NCBI GenBank assembly: GCA_964536805.1
Contig: CAZHYQ010000004.1
Location: 124,001 to 188,000, forward strand
Direction of reading: 5' to 3'
Source: Longilinea sp964536805
Lineage (GTDB): Bacteria > Chloroflexota > Anaerolineae > Anaerolineales > Anaerolineaceae
Length of the DNA stretch: 64,000 nt
Position 1 is the first letter of the stretch; each line of letters begins with the position of its first letter. The notes below the pieces were generated by a model. It did not search any database. It saw nothing but the letters and a program-made list of their open reading frames with translations, and was not told the DNA's origin. Positions 33,723-42,188 of the stretch are shown here, piece by piece. The translations under genes were made by a program, and so were the position numbers.

Positions 33723-33749
33723 AAAAAAGCTGCCTACCCATTCAGGCAG
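33723..33749 (-). terminator. Terminator after the TPR gene (minus strand)
   Basis: On the minus strand CTGCCT (33749-33744) pairs with AGGCAG (33735-33730) around an eight-base loop, then six Ts follow. It closes the long minus-strand run before the GNAT gene. Confidence 0.7.
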
Positions 33750-33778
33750 GCAACCATTCTCGATTATGGCGGGTGAGG

Positions 33779-34327
33779 TCAGCGGTTTGCCATGTTCCCG
33801 ATGATACGTAGCAACCCTTTCAGGATGCGATCCGCCAAGGAGAGGCTTTTTTTCTGGGCCAGACCGTCTTGCATGGTAGCCAGGGCTTCAACCCGCTTGC
33901 CCTGTTGCATCTGGATGGATGAAATCCGCTGGAGAACCAGAGCACGCAGGTCCGCTTCGCCAATTTTTTCAAACAAGACCGCCGATTGTTGGTATAGATC
34001 TATAGCATGGCCGCGGTCTTTCAAATCTTCCAGCGCAGCGGCCATATTGCCCAACGCCATTGCCTGGCGGCGCTGGTCGCCGACGGAGGCAAAGATGGCA
34101 TCGGTTCCTTCGGCAGCGGCATAGGCACCTTGAGCATCGCCAGCTTTCAGGAGGGCTACAGATTGATTATTGCGTGCCTCCGCGGCCAACACCTCGTTGT
34201 TCGCCGTATCATAGGCAAGCGCTGCATCGTGAAACAGACGGGCAGCCTGCTGGAATTCTTCTGCTTCATAAGCCGTTTGGGCTTCGGCGGTCAAATCCTG
34301 GGGTGTGGTAGAAATGGTGTTTTCCAT
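33779..34327 (-). CDS. TPR-repeat protein
   Basis: 182 residues built almost wholly from tetratricopeptide-like helices, about four repeats (for example AYEAEEFQQAARLFHDAALAY and MALGNMAAALEDLKDRGHAI). No signal peptide or membrane helix, so it is probably a cytoplasmic scaffold. It starts six bases after the double-HTH regulator ends, and the two are likely one operon; a partner role with that regulator is inferred. Start ATG. Confidence 0.8.
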   Translation of the reverse strand: MENTISTTPQDLTAEAQTAYEAEEFQQAARLFHDAALAYDTANNEVLAAEARNNQSVALLKAGDAQGAYAAAEGTDAIFASVGDQRRQAMALGNMAAALEDLKDRGHAIDLYQQSAVLFEKIGEADLRALVLQRISSIQMQQGKRVEALATMQDGLAQKKSLSLADRILKGLLRIIGNMANR

Positions 34328-34333
34328 AATCGT

Positions 34334-35014
34334 TTAGTAAGTGATCTCCAAAATTCCTTCAGCGATGCCACGCAATTTTTCAACCGAGAGTTCGCTCAAG
34401 CGCATTGCCAACTCAAGATAAGGCCGATTTACAGGCTGTAAAACGAAGGTTTGGTGCTGTTCTGGGAGATCCATGAATTTCTGGACAGCAATTTGCTGGG
34501 AACGCCATGTCCCAATCGTACCGTGGTCGTCGAAGAAAGATTCAACCCGGGCTTCCAAACCATCCGCAATGGTTTCCAATTCCGGCATCGAAATGGGCTC
34601 TTGTCCATCCTCGTACGCCTTCAGTTTCTCAGAAGAAATCGACGTAAGGTTGGCCAGTTCGTCCAGGGTGATATTGCGTTCGTTCCGGAGCATTTGAATC
34701 CGGGTTCCGATGATGCGATTGCGGATTTGGGCCAATTGATCAATATTCAAAACGCCTTGCGTTGCCGAAGACTCTGAGAGCGCCTCGTTTCCGCGAAAGT
34801 GCTCAATAGGCAAATCCAGATAAAAAGCCAGGGCTTCCAATTGCGGCAATGACGGAGCGGCTTCGCCTGATTCAAAGGATTGAAAAGTCTCAGGCGAAAC
34901 ACCAATTGCCGCCGCACAATCTTCTATGCTCCGGCGAGTGGATCTGCGAGCATCCAGGAGGAGGACGCCTAATTTGTGCATACGAAGCGTTATTAATTTC
35001 TGATTCTTGTTCAT
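34334..35014 (-). CDS. Double helix-turn-helix (XRE-type) regulator
   Basis: 226 residues from the ATG at 35014, which has AAGGG six bases upstream; the open frame reaches 35128 but lacks a ribosome site. Two XRE-type DNA-binding domains are seen: about 12-65 (RRSIEDCAAAIGVSPETFQSFE) and about 105-155 (NITLDELANLTSISSEKLKAYE). The C-terminal about 60 residues are helical (EQHQTFVLQPVNRPYLELAMRLSELS) and may bind a ligand or partner. A minus-strand TATAAT at 35050-35045 may be its own -10 box. The TPR gene follows after six bases. The target is unknown. Confidence 0.85.
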   Translation of the reverse strand: MNKNQKLITLRMHKLGVLLLDARRSTRRSIEDCAAAIGVSPETFQSFESGEAAPSLPQLEALAFYLDLPIEHFRGNEALSESSATQGVLNIDQLAQIRNRIIGTRIQMLRNERNITLDELANLTSISSEKLKAYEDGQEPISMPELETIADGLEARVESFFDDHGTIGTWRSQQIAVQKFMDLPEQHQTFVLQPVNRPYLELAMRLSELSVEKLRGIAEGILEITY

Positions 35015-35063
35015 ACACACCCTTTTTAAAACGGAGATAGGGTCATTATAAATGATTAATCTC

Positions 35064-36377
35064 TTAGCGCCTCTTGTTTTGCGAATTGAACATATCACCC
35101 AAATTCGCCCCGTATACTTCCGGACCAAGGCGGATCCCTGCGGCCTCGAGGCGTGGGGAGAACAGCGGCCGGATGCCAGTCGGTTTCAACTCGCCAACTG
35201 CTTTCCCGTCCTTATCGACGCCGGTCTGTTCAAAACGGAAAATTTCGGTCATTACGACTGTATCGCCTTCCATACCGGAGACTTCGGTAATTGAGGTGAC
35301 TTTACGGGCACCATCGCGCATACGCGACTGCTGGATGATCAAATCGATGGCGGACGCAATTTGCTGGCGGATGACTTTGACAGGTAAATCCATGCCGGCC
35401 ATCATGCACATTGTTTCCAAACGCGAAATTGCATCACGAGCGGTGTTGGCATGCAGCGTGGTCAACGAGCCATCGTGACCGGTGTTCATTGCTTGCAGCA
35501 TATCCAGCGCTTCGCCGCCGCGGACTTCACCGACGATAATGCGATCAGGGCGCATCCGTAAGGCGTTCCTTACCATGTCGCGGATGGAGATTGCATTTCT
35601 TCCTTCCGTATTGGCAGGTTTTGCTTCCATGCGCACCACATGATCCTGTAAAAGTTTAAGCTCGGCTGCGTCTTCAATCGTAACAATGCGCTCGTTATCT
35701 GGAATAAAACCGGATAGGACGTTTAACAATGTCGTTTTACCGGAACCGGTGCCGCCCGAAATGACGATGTTTAACCTGGCAATAACGCAGGCTTTGATGA
35801 ATTCGGACATGCCCTGGGTGAGCGATCCGAATTGGATCAACTGCTGAATGGTTAATTTGCCTTTGTCAAATTTGCGGATTGTTATGGTCGGACCGTCAAT
35901 GGCGACCGGCGGGATGACGGCATTGACGCGGGAACCGTCTGGCAATCGGGCGTCAACCATTGGACTGTCGGCGTCGATGCGGCGGCCCAATGGAAGAATG
36001 ATTTTTTCAATCAGGCGTAAAACCTGATCGTCATTTTCCAAGGTGATGTTGGTCTTGGTAAGAACGCCCCGGCGCTCAATGTAAATCTTGTTCGGCCCGT
36101 TTACCATCACTTCGGTAATTTCCGGATCATCCAATAAGGGCTGCAACGGGCCAAAACCCAGGATGTCATCCAGAATGTCATGGAATAACTGGTCCCGCAG
36201 CGTGGTAGGGAGAGCAAGCCGGGTGGATGTATAGGCTTGCTGCATCAATTCATGGACGATCTTTCGACGGTCGCTCGCCAGCGGAGGCTGGTTTTCCAAT
36301 TCATGGGAAATAAAATTAACAATATATACCTTTAGTTTGGCCAGTTCTGGCCCATGAATGGTGGTGGGCGTTGTCAT
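35064..36377 (-). CDS. cpaF: CpaF/TadA-type secretion ATPase
   Basis: Hexameric ATPase of the Tad/type II-IV secretion family, normally driving pilus assembly. 437 residues. An N-terminal helical domain (about 1-110) precedes the RecA-like core: Walker A GGTGSGKTT, Asp box IVTIEDAAEL, Walker B PDRIIVGEVRGGEAL, and the His box TGHDGSLTTLHANTA. No TadB/TadC platform genes, pilin or prepilin peptidase lie nearby, so it is an orphan within this window. The ATG overlaps the upstream small gene (ATGA). It is grouped with two histidine kinases and a response regulator, hinting at controlled surface assembly or motility; the link is inferred. Confidence 0.93.
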   Translation of the reverse strand: MTTPTTIHGPELAKLKVYIVNFISHELENQPPLASDRRKIVHELMQQAYTSTRLALPTTLRDQLFHDILDDILGFGPLQPLLDDPEITEVMVNGPNKIYIERRGVLTKTNITLENDDQVLRLIEKIILPLGRRIDADSPMVDARLPDGSRVNAVIPPVAIDGPTITIRKFDKGKLTIQQLIQFGSLTQGMSEFIKACVIARLNIVISGGTGSGKTTLLNVLSGFIPDNERIVTIEDAAELKLLQDHVVRMEAKPANTEGRNAISIRDMVRNALRMRPDRIIVGEVRGGEALDMLQAMNTGHDGSLTTLHANTARDAISRLETMCMMAGMDLPVKVIRQQIASAIDLIIQQSRMRDGARKVTSITEVSGMEGDTVVMTEIFRFEQTGVDKDGKAVGELKPTGIRPLFSPRLEAAGIRLGPEVYGANLGDMFNSQNKRR

Positions 36378-36688
36378 TTTTCACCCTGGCCTGAATTACT
36401 CTCATCTTCCGGGACGATCCAGATGATTTGCGAGATGTTAACCGCCAAAAACTTGCTTTTGTGTACTACCTGGTCTTCGCGGTCGTACACAGTCGCATCC
36501 GTTACTGCCACAAAACGCTCCGATTTGTTTAATTCGTCCCGTAAACGGTCATCCGGACGAACATGGACGTTTCCGCAGATTTTGTATTTGCCGGTTTGAA
36601 TTAAGACTGCCACCGGGTGTTTAAAAATGACGTTGGAAAAAACTTTTGTCCGTTCTTCGTTGTTCGGTTGGGCGTCTTCGCCAATCAT
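36374..36688 (-). CDS. Small hypothetical protein coupled to cpaF
   Basis: Not recognised with confidence. 104 residues, soluble, no signal. It looks beta-rich: VFKHPVAVLIQTGKYKICGNVHVRPDDRLRDELN, then FVAVTDATVYDREDQVV and FLAVNISQIIWIVPED, a pattern that suggests a compact small-barrel fold (for example PilZ-like or LSM-like), though no PilZ RxxxR motif is present. The stop overlaps the cpaF start by four bases, so the two are translated together. It starts 34 bases after the response regulator. A role as a regulator or adaptor of CpaF is a guess from position. Confidence 0.7.
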   Translation of the reverse strand: MIGEDAQPNNEERTKVFSNVIFKHPVAVLIQTGKYKICGNVHVRPDDRLRDELNKSERFVAVTDATVYDREDQVVHKSKFLAVNISQIIWIVPEDESNSGQGEK

Positions 36689-36722
36689 CCTGAATCATCC
36701 TTATCAAGTTTTGTATTTGGAT

Positions 36723-37430
36723 TTACGCAAGGCCGGCCTTTTCAACAGGCGGCATCAGGTACCCGAGACCAGACCGGGTGACGATATGTTGGGGAGAATG
36801 AGGATTATCTTCCAGCTTTTGGCGCAAACGGGCAATGCTGACCCAAAGGATTTCCTTATCCTCGCTGTATTGAGGCCCCCAAATTGCCGTTAATAACTCC
36901 TCAGCCGTCAGGACTTGGCCCATGTGTTGCGCAAATTGGATTAATAAGCGGTATTCAGTCGCTGAGAGGTAAACGGGTTTGTTATCCTTCCAGACTTCTG
37001 CGCGGGCAAAATCAATTTTTAAATTGCCGTGGGCGAAATACCGGTTTGCGCCAACCTGTTCAGAGGTCTTTGCCCGGCGAAGCACAGCCCGTACGCGAGC
37101 GACCAATTCGGTTGCCGAAAAAGGTTTAACCACATAATCATCCGCGCCTACATTCAATCCCCGCACGCGGTCCTGTTCTTCGCCTTTGGCGGTAAGCATG
37201 ATGATGGGAACCGATGAAAATTGCCGGATTCTTTCGCAGGTGGTCCAACCGTCCAGGCGCGGCATCATGACATCCAGAATCACCATGTCGGGATGTTTAC
37301 TGGCGACCATTTCAAGCGATTCTTCACCGTTGCTGGCTGTAATGACTTCGTAGCCTTCAGCCTCCAGATTCACCTTTACAAGGTGTTGGTAAAGAACTTC
37401 ATCGTCAACGACCAGGATCCGTGTATCCAA
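36723..37430 (-). CDS. OmpR/PhoB-family response regulator
   Basis: 235 residues. The receiver domain (1-120) has the acidic pocket DD (9-10), phosphoacceptor D53 in MVILDVMMPRLDG, Thr in IMLTAKGEE, and Lys in VVKPFSATELVARV. The winged-helix output domain (about 135-230) has the OmpR-type pattern LSATEYRLLIQFAQHMGQVLT and the recognition helix region VSIARLRQKLED. It follows the GAF histidine kinase by 27 bases, its likely partner. A DNA-binding transcription factor is expected; its targets are unknown but may include the cpaF unit just downstream. Confidence 0.93.
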   Translation of the reverse strand: MDTRILVVDDEVLYQHLVKVNLEAEGYEVITASNGEESLEMVASKHPDMVILDVMMPRLDGWTTCERIRQFSSVPIIMLTAKGEEQDRVRGLNVGADDYVVKPFSATELVARVRAVLRRAKTSEQVGANRYFAHGNLKIDFARAEVWKDNKPVYLSATEYRLLIQFAQHMGQVLTAEELLTAIWGPQYSEDKEILWVSIARLRQKLEDNPHSPQHIVTRSGLGYLMPPVEKAGLA

Positions 37431-37457
37431 GGTGTAGCCTCCTCGCCAACCAAATGA

Positions 37458-38660
37458 CTAAATATGTTCACGTAAGAAAACGGTGAATGTGCATCCTGAA
37501 CCATGGGTAGAATTTACCGATATTTCTCCCTGGTGCGTCTGGATGATCTGCCTGCAGATGAACAAACCCAACCCTGACCCATGCACATTTGGAGCCTGTT
37601 CCGGGTTGCGAAAAAACCGATCAAAAATAAAAGGAACATATTGGGATGGAATGCCGGGGCCGTGGTCGATTACCTCGATTTGAACACCCTTTTCAACATT
37701 TCGAATGGTAACCCAAACTTCCGATCCGGGGGCATACTTTGCAGCGTTGTTAAGCAGGTTTTGCAATACCTGCGCCAGGCGGACCGGATCGCCTTCGATT
37801 AATTTGAGTGGCTGATCGGTTTCAAGGTGGACGATCATGCTGGGATGGTGCAAATGAGTGCGGATAATGACATCGTTGACGAGGGCATCCAAACGTACGA
37901 CTTGGAAATCCATATTCATCCGCCCGGATTGAAGCCGGGCTGAGTCCAACAGGTCGTCGATTAATTCCTGAAGGCGGTCGGTTTCTTTATCAATGATGTG
38001 CAGGAATTCAAGTTGGGTCTGGGCATCCCAGGAGGTATCCGGACGCAGCAGCGTGGTGGTATATCCTTTGATGAAACCTAACGGCGTGCGGATTTCATGC
38101 GATAGGGTGGACATGAAATCTTCCTGAAGGCGAAAAATGTGATGCTGGGCTTCCAACTCTTTGAGCCGAGCCAGCCGCAAGCTTTCGTCAATCAACAATG
38201 AGATCTCGCCTGTCAGGAATTGTGCAAATTCAATTTCCTCTTCGGTAAAAGGCGGGCTGCCGAACCGGACAAATACAATTGTTCCCAGAATATCCTGTTC
38301 GCGGGTCAGCGGCACTGCCAGAATATAAGGTCTTTTCAGACGGTCTGTTGAAGAGGGTTCTTTCGGTTCAAGTAATTTTAATTGGCCGGTATTACAGACC
38401 TGAGTGGCGACCGTTTCCCCCCACGAAACATCCGCTTCGGCAAGCTTTCCACGGCCCATTGCGCGGGCATAAGCGGTTTCCAGGTGCTTTGAATCCGGAT
38501 CGAGTAAATAGATGACCAGGTTATCAAATATAAAGTGAGGGCGAATATACCGCGCGATTTCGTCAACTGCCGACTTCCATTCCTCGGCCTGAACGACGAT
38601 CTGATTGATCTTGTACAGGTCTGCCAGAGAAAGAAAGGAGGTATGAAGTGCAGGTTTCAT
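37458..38660 (-). CDS. GAF-domain histidine kinase
   Basis: 400 residues, without membrane segments, so a cytoplasmic sensor. A GAF domain occupies about 25-160 (LVIYLLDPDSKHLETAYA; ILAVPLTREQDILGTIVFV). The HisKA domain has H188 in STLSHEIRTPLGFIKGY, and the ATPase domain carries N box VLQNLLNNAAKYA, G1 DHGPGIP and G2 GSGLGLFICRQI. It sits between the MshEN-like kinase and the response regulator; signal transfer to that regulator is likely. A minus-strand TATAAT (38674-38669) lies eight bases before the ATG with no Shine-Dalgarno, suggesting a leaderless transcript of its own. Confidence 0.92.
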   Translation of the reverse strand: MKPALHTSFLSLADLYKINQIVVQAEEWKSAVDEIARYIRPHFIFDNLVIYLLDPDSKHLETAYARAMGRGKLAEADVSWGETVATQVCNTGQLKLLEPKEPSSTDRLKRPYILAVPLTREQDILGTIVFVRFGSPPFTEEEIEFAQFLTGEISLLIDESLRLARLKELEAQHHIFRLQEDFMSTLSHEIRTPLGFIKGYTTTLLRPDTSWDAQTQLEFLHIIDKETDRLQELIDDLLDSARLQSGRMNMDFQVVRLDALVNDVIIRTHLHHPSMIVHLETDQPLKLIEGDPVRLAQVLQNLLNNAAKYAPGSEVWVTIRNVEKGVQIEVIDHGPGIPSQYVPFIFDRFFRNPEQAPNVHGSGLGLFICRQIIQTHQGEISVNSTHGSGCTFTVFLREHI

Positions 38661-38683
38661 TAGGATAAATTATATACTCTTTC

Positions 38684-39718
38684 CTAATCCACTATTCGCA
38701 GCATGAATTCAAAGCAGCTGCTTTTTCCGGGAATTGACTCCACCCGGATCATAGAGCCGTGGGCTTCGATGATCTTCTTGACCAGTGTCAGGCCAAGACC
38801 TGTACCACCATATTTCCGGGTTGAGGAACCGTCCAGCTGGTGGAAAGGCTCAAAAATTTCCTGTATACGTTCCTGCGGGATGCCGATGCCGTTATCCCAT
38901 ACACTGACGGTGACAAAATCGTTTTCTTTTTCACTCTTTACACGGATTGAGCCGCCGTCTGGTGTAAATTTAATGGCATTTTCAATGAGTTGGTGAATTG
39001 TCCACTGAATTTTTTCACGGTCGGCCTGGACAATTGCCGCTTCTTGATTGCAGTTGAACAGGAGGTCGTGACCATGTTCGCTGGCACTTTGTTGAAAAGC
39101 TTCAACCAGGTCGCGGCAAATCTGATTAATATCAACTGTTTTGACATGCAGGTTAATGGTTCCATGTTCGGCCATCGAGAACAAAATCAAGTCTTCAATC
39201 AATTTTTCCAGGCGATCGGTGGAACGCTGCATGGTCATCATGCTGCGGTATTGTTCATTGTTTACCGCTCCCAGATCGCCGGATGCCAGCAATTCAAGGT
39301 AGCCTCGGATGTGGGTGAGCGGCGTACGCAATTCATGTGAAATATTGGCGACAAAATTCGATTTGAGTTGAGCCAGTTCCGCAAGTTTTACCAGGGCATC
39401 CTGGAGTTCAGCCGTACGTTCCTGTACGCGCAATTCGAGTCGGTTGTTTGCTTCTTCAAGCTGTTGGTTTTTTTCCTGCAGGGCAACGCGCAGCTGTAAG
39501 ATTTGCTCGGTGACCACCTGATCCAGCGAAGCCTGATCAATCATATTCATATCGATCAGGATTTTGCCCAGGAGGGGAGGCGGATCTTTGGGATCATGGC
39601 TGCGTTGAATTTCAAGCGCTTTTTCAAGATCGCTTGATGAAATTAAACCTTTTTCCACCAAGGAATCACCCAGGCGGGTTACCAAAATTTCCGGGGTAAG
39701 CGAGCGATTGGTAGACAT
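38684..39718 (-). CDS. Histidine kinase with N-terminal MshEN/GspE_N-like domain
   Basis: 344 residues, no membrane segment. Residues about 12-75 hold two copies of a pattern typical of GspE_N/MshEN domains: RLGDSLVEKGLISSSDLEKA with a Gln at 38, and LLGKILIDMNMIDQASLDQV with a Gln at 72. MshEN domains in secretion ATPases bind cyclic di-GMP. A coiled coil (about 75-115) leads to HisKA with H128 in NISHELRTPLTHIRGY, and to the ATPase domain (N box LIENAIKFTPDGG, DNGIGIP, GTGLGLTLVKKI). The second repeat has Asn in place of the glycine, so nucleotide binding is uncertain. It precedes the GAF kinase, response regulator and CpaF, all on one strand. Confidence 0.9.
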   Translation of the reverse strand: MSTNRSLTPEILVTRLGDSLVEKGLISSSDLEKALEIQRSHDPKDPPPLLGKILIDMNMIDQASLDQVVTEQILQLRVALQEKNQQLEEANNRLELRVQERTAELQDALVKLAELAQLKSNFVANISHELRTPLTHIRGYLELLASGDLGAVNNEQYRSMMTMQRSTDRLEKLIEDLILFSMAEHGTINLHVKTVDINQICRDLVEAFQQSASEHGHDLLFNCNQEAAIVQADREKIQWTIHQLIENAIKFTPDGGSIRVKSEKENDFVTVSVWDNGIGIPQERIQEIFEPFHQLDGSSTRKYGGTGLGLTLVKKIIEAHGSMIRVESIPGKSSCFEFMLRIVD

Positions 39719-39739
39719 TTCACCCCCTCAGGTGCAAGA

Positions 39740-41320
39740 TCAGTGCCGCCAGACCCACTCTCCTGACACCATCGTTGCGGCAGGTTGGATTGAGTAAATC
39801 GATTCTGATACCAGGGTAAACGGATCTTCATCCAGAATAATCAAATCGGCAGAATAACCGGGCATTAATTGACCGTAAACCTGTTCAAGACCGGCGGCAT
39901 AGGCAGGCCCAGTGGTGTAACCCGCCAACGCTTGTTCCAGCGTTATGCGCTGTTCCGGGTACCATCCCTGCCCACCGGGATATCCAGATGGCCGCATTCG
40001 GGTAACCGCGGCATGCATCCCCAAGAATGGATTGGGGGATTCCACCGGCGCGTCTGAGCCAAATGCCAACTTCGTGCCCACATCCAACAGGCTGTGAAAG
40101 GCATAAGCATACAGGGAACGGGTACCCCAATGGTGGTCTGCCGTATCCATATCGGATGTGGCATGAATGGGCTGCATCGAGGCGATGATGGCGAATTCTG
40201 CCAGGCGATTTAGATCCTCCGGGAGGAGCACCTGGACGTGTTCAATGCGGTGGCGCAAATGCGGTAGGTGGTTATGTTCTTCATAGGCGCGCAATAGAGC
40301 AAATCCGTTAATCATTTCATGGTTTGCGCGGTCGCCAATGGCGTGGACAGCCAGACTCAATCCGCTTTTGGCTGCCTGTTGACCAATCTCAAAAATATCA
40401 TCCTGGTTTAGGAGTAAAACCCCGATATTGCTGCTGTTTTCATAGGGCTGTATCATGGCAGCGGTTTGCGGCCCAAGCGCGCCGTCGGAGAATAATTTAA
40501 CCGAACCGATGCGAAGAAAATCGCCACCGAAGCCGCTGCACAGCCCGAGCGACACTGTTTCAGCAAGCGATTCGTAAGGAATCCCTTTTACCACATGCAG
40601 CCGCAAGCGATTCTGGCTGTCCAAAATCTGCAAAGCCTGAAAACAACGCCGCCGGTCGTAATCATGCACCCCGGTGAGACCCATACTCCAAAGTTCTTTT
40701 TGAGCTTGATCGATCGCCTCGGCAGCATCCAGGTCTGAAGGGGAGGGCAGGATGCGTTCAACCAGGTCGACTGCGTTTTCCAGCAGAATTCCAGTCGGTT
40801 CGCCAGTCTGATCTCTTTGAATATGGCCGCCGGTAGGGTCTGGAGTAAACCGATCAATGCCAGCCATTTGCAGAGTCAGATGATTTGCCCAGGCCGCATG
40901 AAGAGATTTGGCAGTTAGAAAGGCGGGATGGCCGTCTGTTACGGCGTCCAATTCATCAGCAGAACCATAACCGCCCTGCCATTGGTTTTGATCAAATCCG
41001 TGTCCGGTGACCCACCTGCCAGCAGCAGTAACGTTGGCGCGTTCCGCTACCCGCCGCAGACATTCCTCCTTGGTACTGGTTTCGCAGTCGACCTTGTTCA
41101 GGCTAAAAGCATAGTAATCCAGGTGAATATGCGCGTCGGTCAAACCTGGCCAGACCGTCTGGCCGTGCAGATCCTCGATTTCAGTCGTCCGGTTGGCCAA
41201 CGCCAGCACATCATCATTGCTGCCCACAGCCAGAATGCGGCTGTTTTCCACGGCCAAGGCGGCCGCAAACGGCTGCATGGCATTCATGGTTCGAATTTTG
41301 GCATTATGAAGAATGCGCAT
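39740..41320 (-). CDS. YtcJ-like amidohydrolase
   Basis: 526 residues, amidohydrolase family 3, predicted metal-dependent hydrolase of an amide, often on N-acyl or cyclic amide substrates; the true substrate is unknown. The N-terminal beta strand ends in the metal motif GLTDAHIHLDYYAFSLNKVDC. Other active-site residues lie in AVHAIGDRANHEMI, HRIEHVQVLLPEDL, FGSDAPVESPNPFLGM and the terminal YSADLIILDEDPFTL typical of this family. It starts immediately after the parB stop (39740-41320 versus 41322), implying a shared transcript with parAB. No signal peptide. Confidence 0.88.
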   Translation of the reverse strand: MRILHNAKIRTMNAMQPFAAALAVENSRILAVGSNDDVLALANRTTEIEDLHGQTVWPGLTDAHIHLDYYAFSLNKVDCETSTKEECLRRVAERANVTAAGRWVTGHGFDQNQWQGGYGSADELDAVTDGHPAFLTAKSLHAAWANHLTLQMAGIDRFTPDPTGGHIQRDQTGEPTGILLENAVDLVERILPSPSDLDAAEAIDQAQKELWSMGLTGVHDYDRRRCFQALQILDSQNRLRLHVVKGIPYESLAETVSLGLCSGFGGDFLRIGSVKLFSDGALGPQTAAMIQPYENSSNIGVLLLNQDDIFEIGQQAAKSGLSLAVHAIGDRANHEMINGFALLRAYEEHNHLPHLRHRIEHVQVLLPEDLNRLAEFAIIASMQPIHATSDMDTADHHWGTRSLYAYAFHSLLDVGTKLAFGSDAPVESPNPFLGMHAAVTRMRPSGYPGGQGWYPEQRITLEQALAGYTTGPAYAAGLEQVYGQLMPGYSADLIILDEDPFTLVSESIYSIQPAATMVSGEWVWRH

Positions 41321-41321
41321 G

Positions 41322-42188
41322 TTATGACCTTGTCAGCGTGGCAATCAGGGCGTTTAGTTCTTCGTCTGAATAATAATGAATTACAACGCTGCCGCCTTTA
41401 CGTCCGTGCCGGACGGCCACACGCGTTCCAAGCGCATCTTGCAGCCGTTGTTCAATGGCGGTGATTTCAGGATCCGGTGCGCGCGGTTCAACTTTTTTGG
41501 ACCGCTCTCCCAATAATTTCCGCACCAACTCTTCGGTTTGGCGGACGTTGAGACCATGGCGAAGAATTGATTCAAGCGCTGCATTTTGCGCTTGATCGGA
41601 GGGCAGTCCCAGCAATGCGCGCGCGTGCCCCTCCGTAATGGAGCCGTCTGCCAATGCCTGGCGGACTTGGATTGGCAGTTTTAACAAGCGCAAGGTATTG
41701 GTGACTGTAACGCGGTTTTTTCCAACCTGGTCAGCGATGGCCTCGTGGGATAAATGAAAATCATCAGCCAGTTGGCGGTATGCTTCTGCGGTTTCAAGCG
41801 GGGTCAAGTCGGCACGCTGTACATTTTCAATCAGGGCTAATTCAAGGCGCTGTTGATCGGTTGCCTGGCGCACGAGAACCGGGACAAATTCCAACCCGGC
41901 CAGCCGTGCTGCCCGCAAACGGCGTTCGCCGGCAACAAGGATGTAGCCATCAGTAACGGCATCATAAGTTACCAACAACGGTTGCAGAATGCCATGTTCC
42001 TTGATCGATGCAGCCAATTCCTCCAAGGCATCCGTCTGCATGGTGCTACGGGGTTGCAGCGGGTTGGGAGTGATTTTTTCGATGGGTACTTCGAAGGTGG
42101 ATATGCCTTCGCCCGGAGCGGAAGAGCCGACCGGAATTAATGCATCCAAACCTTTCCCCAAACCGCCTTTGCGTGCCATTGACATCAT
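41322..42188 (-). CDS. parB: Chromosome partitioning protein ParB
   Basis: CTP-dependent DNA clamp that loads at parS and spreads, for origin segregation. 288 residues. N-terminal GLGKGLDALIP motif stimulates ParA; the CTPase and parS-binding part has NPLQPR, EHGILQPLLV and the GERRLRAARLAGL arginine motif (about 88-100); the helix-turn-helix is LSHEAIADQVGKNRVTVTNTLR. The C-terminal dimer domain includes LGTRVAVRHGRKGGSVVIHYYSDEEL. The ATG overlaps the parA stop by four bases, so the genes are coupled. Chromosomal rather than plasmid type. I could not find a parS-like palindrome (TGTTTCACGTGAAACA) in the window. Confidence 0.96.
   Translation of the reverse strand: MMSMARKGGLGKGLDALIPVGSSAPGEGISTFEVPIEKITPNPLQPRSTMQTDALEELAASIKEHGILQPLLVTYDAVTDGYILVAGERRLRAARLAGLEFVPVLVRQATDQQRLELALIENVQRADLTPLETAEAYRQLADDFHLSHEAIADQVGKNRVTVTNTLRLLKLPIQVRQALADGSITEGHARALLGLPSDQAQNAALESILRHGLNVRQTEELVRKLLGERSKKVEPRAPDPEITAIEQRLQDALGTRVAVRHGRKGGSVVIHYYSDEELNALIATLTRS

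Noticed and set aside
33718..33741. Upstream ATG at 33741 for the duplicated GNAT protein
   Set aside because: That ATG lies in the loop of a strong minus-strand terminator; the ATG at 33717 is a better start, although no ribosome site is present.
37455..37490. A CACGTAAG-containing stretch resembling part of a parS site near the end of the GAF kinase gene
   Set aside because: It lacks the palindromic half TGAAACA and lies inside coding sequence; no full parS-like site was found in the window despite parAB being present.
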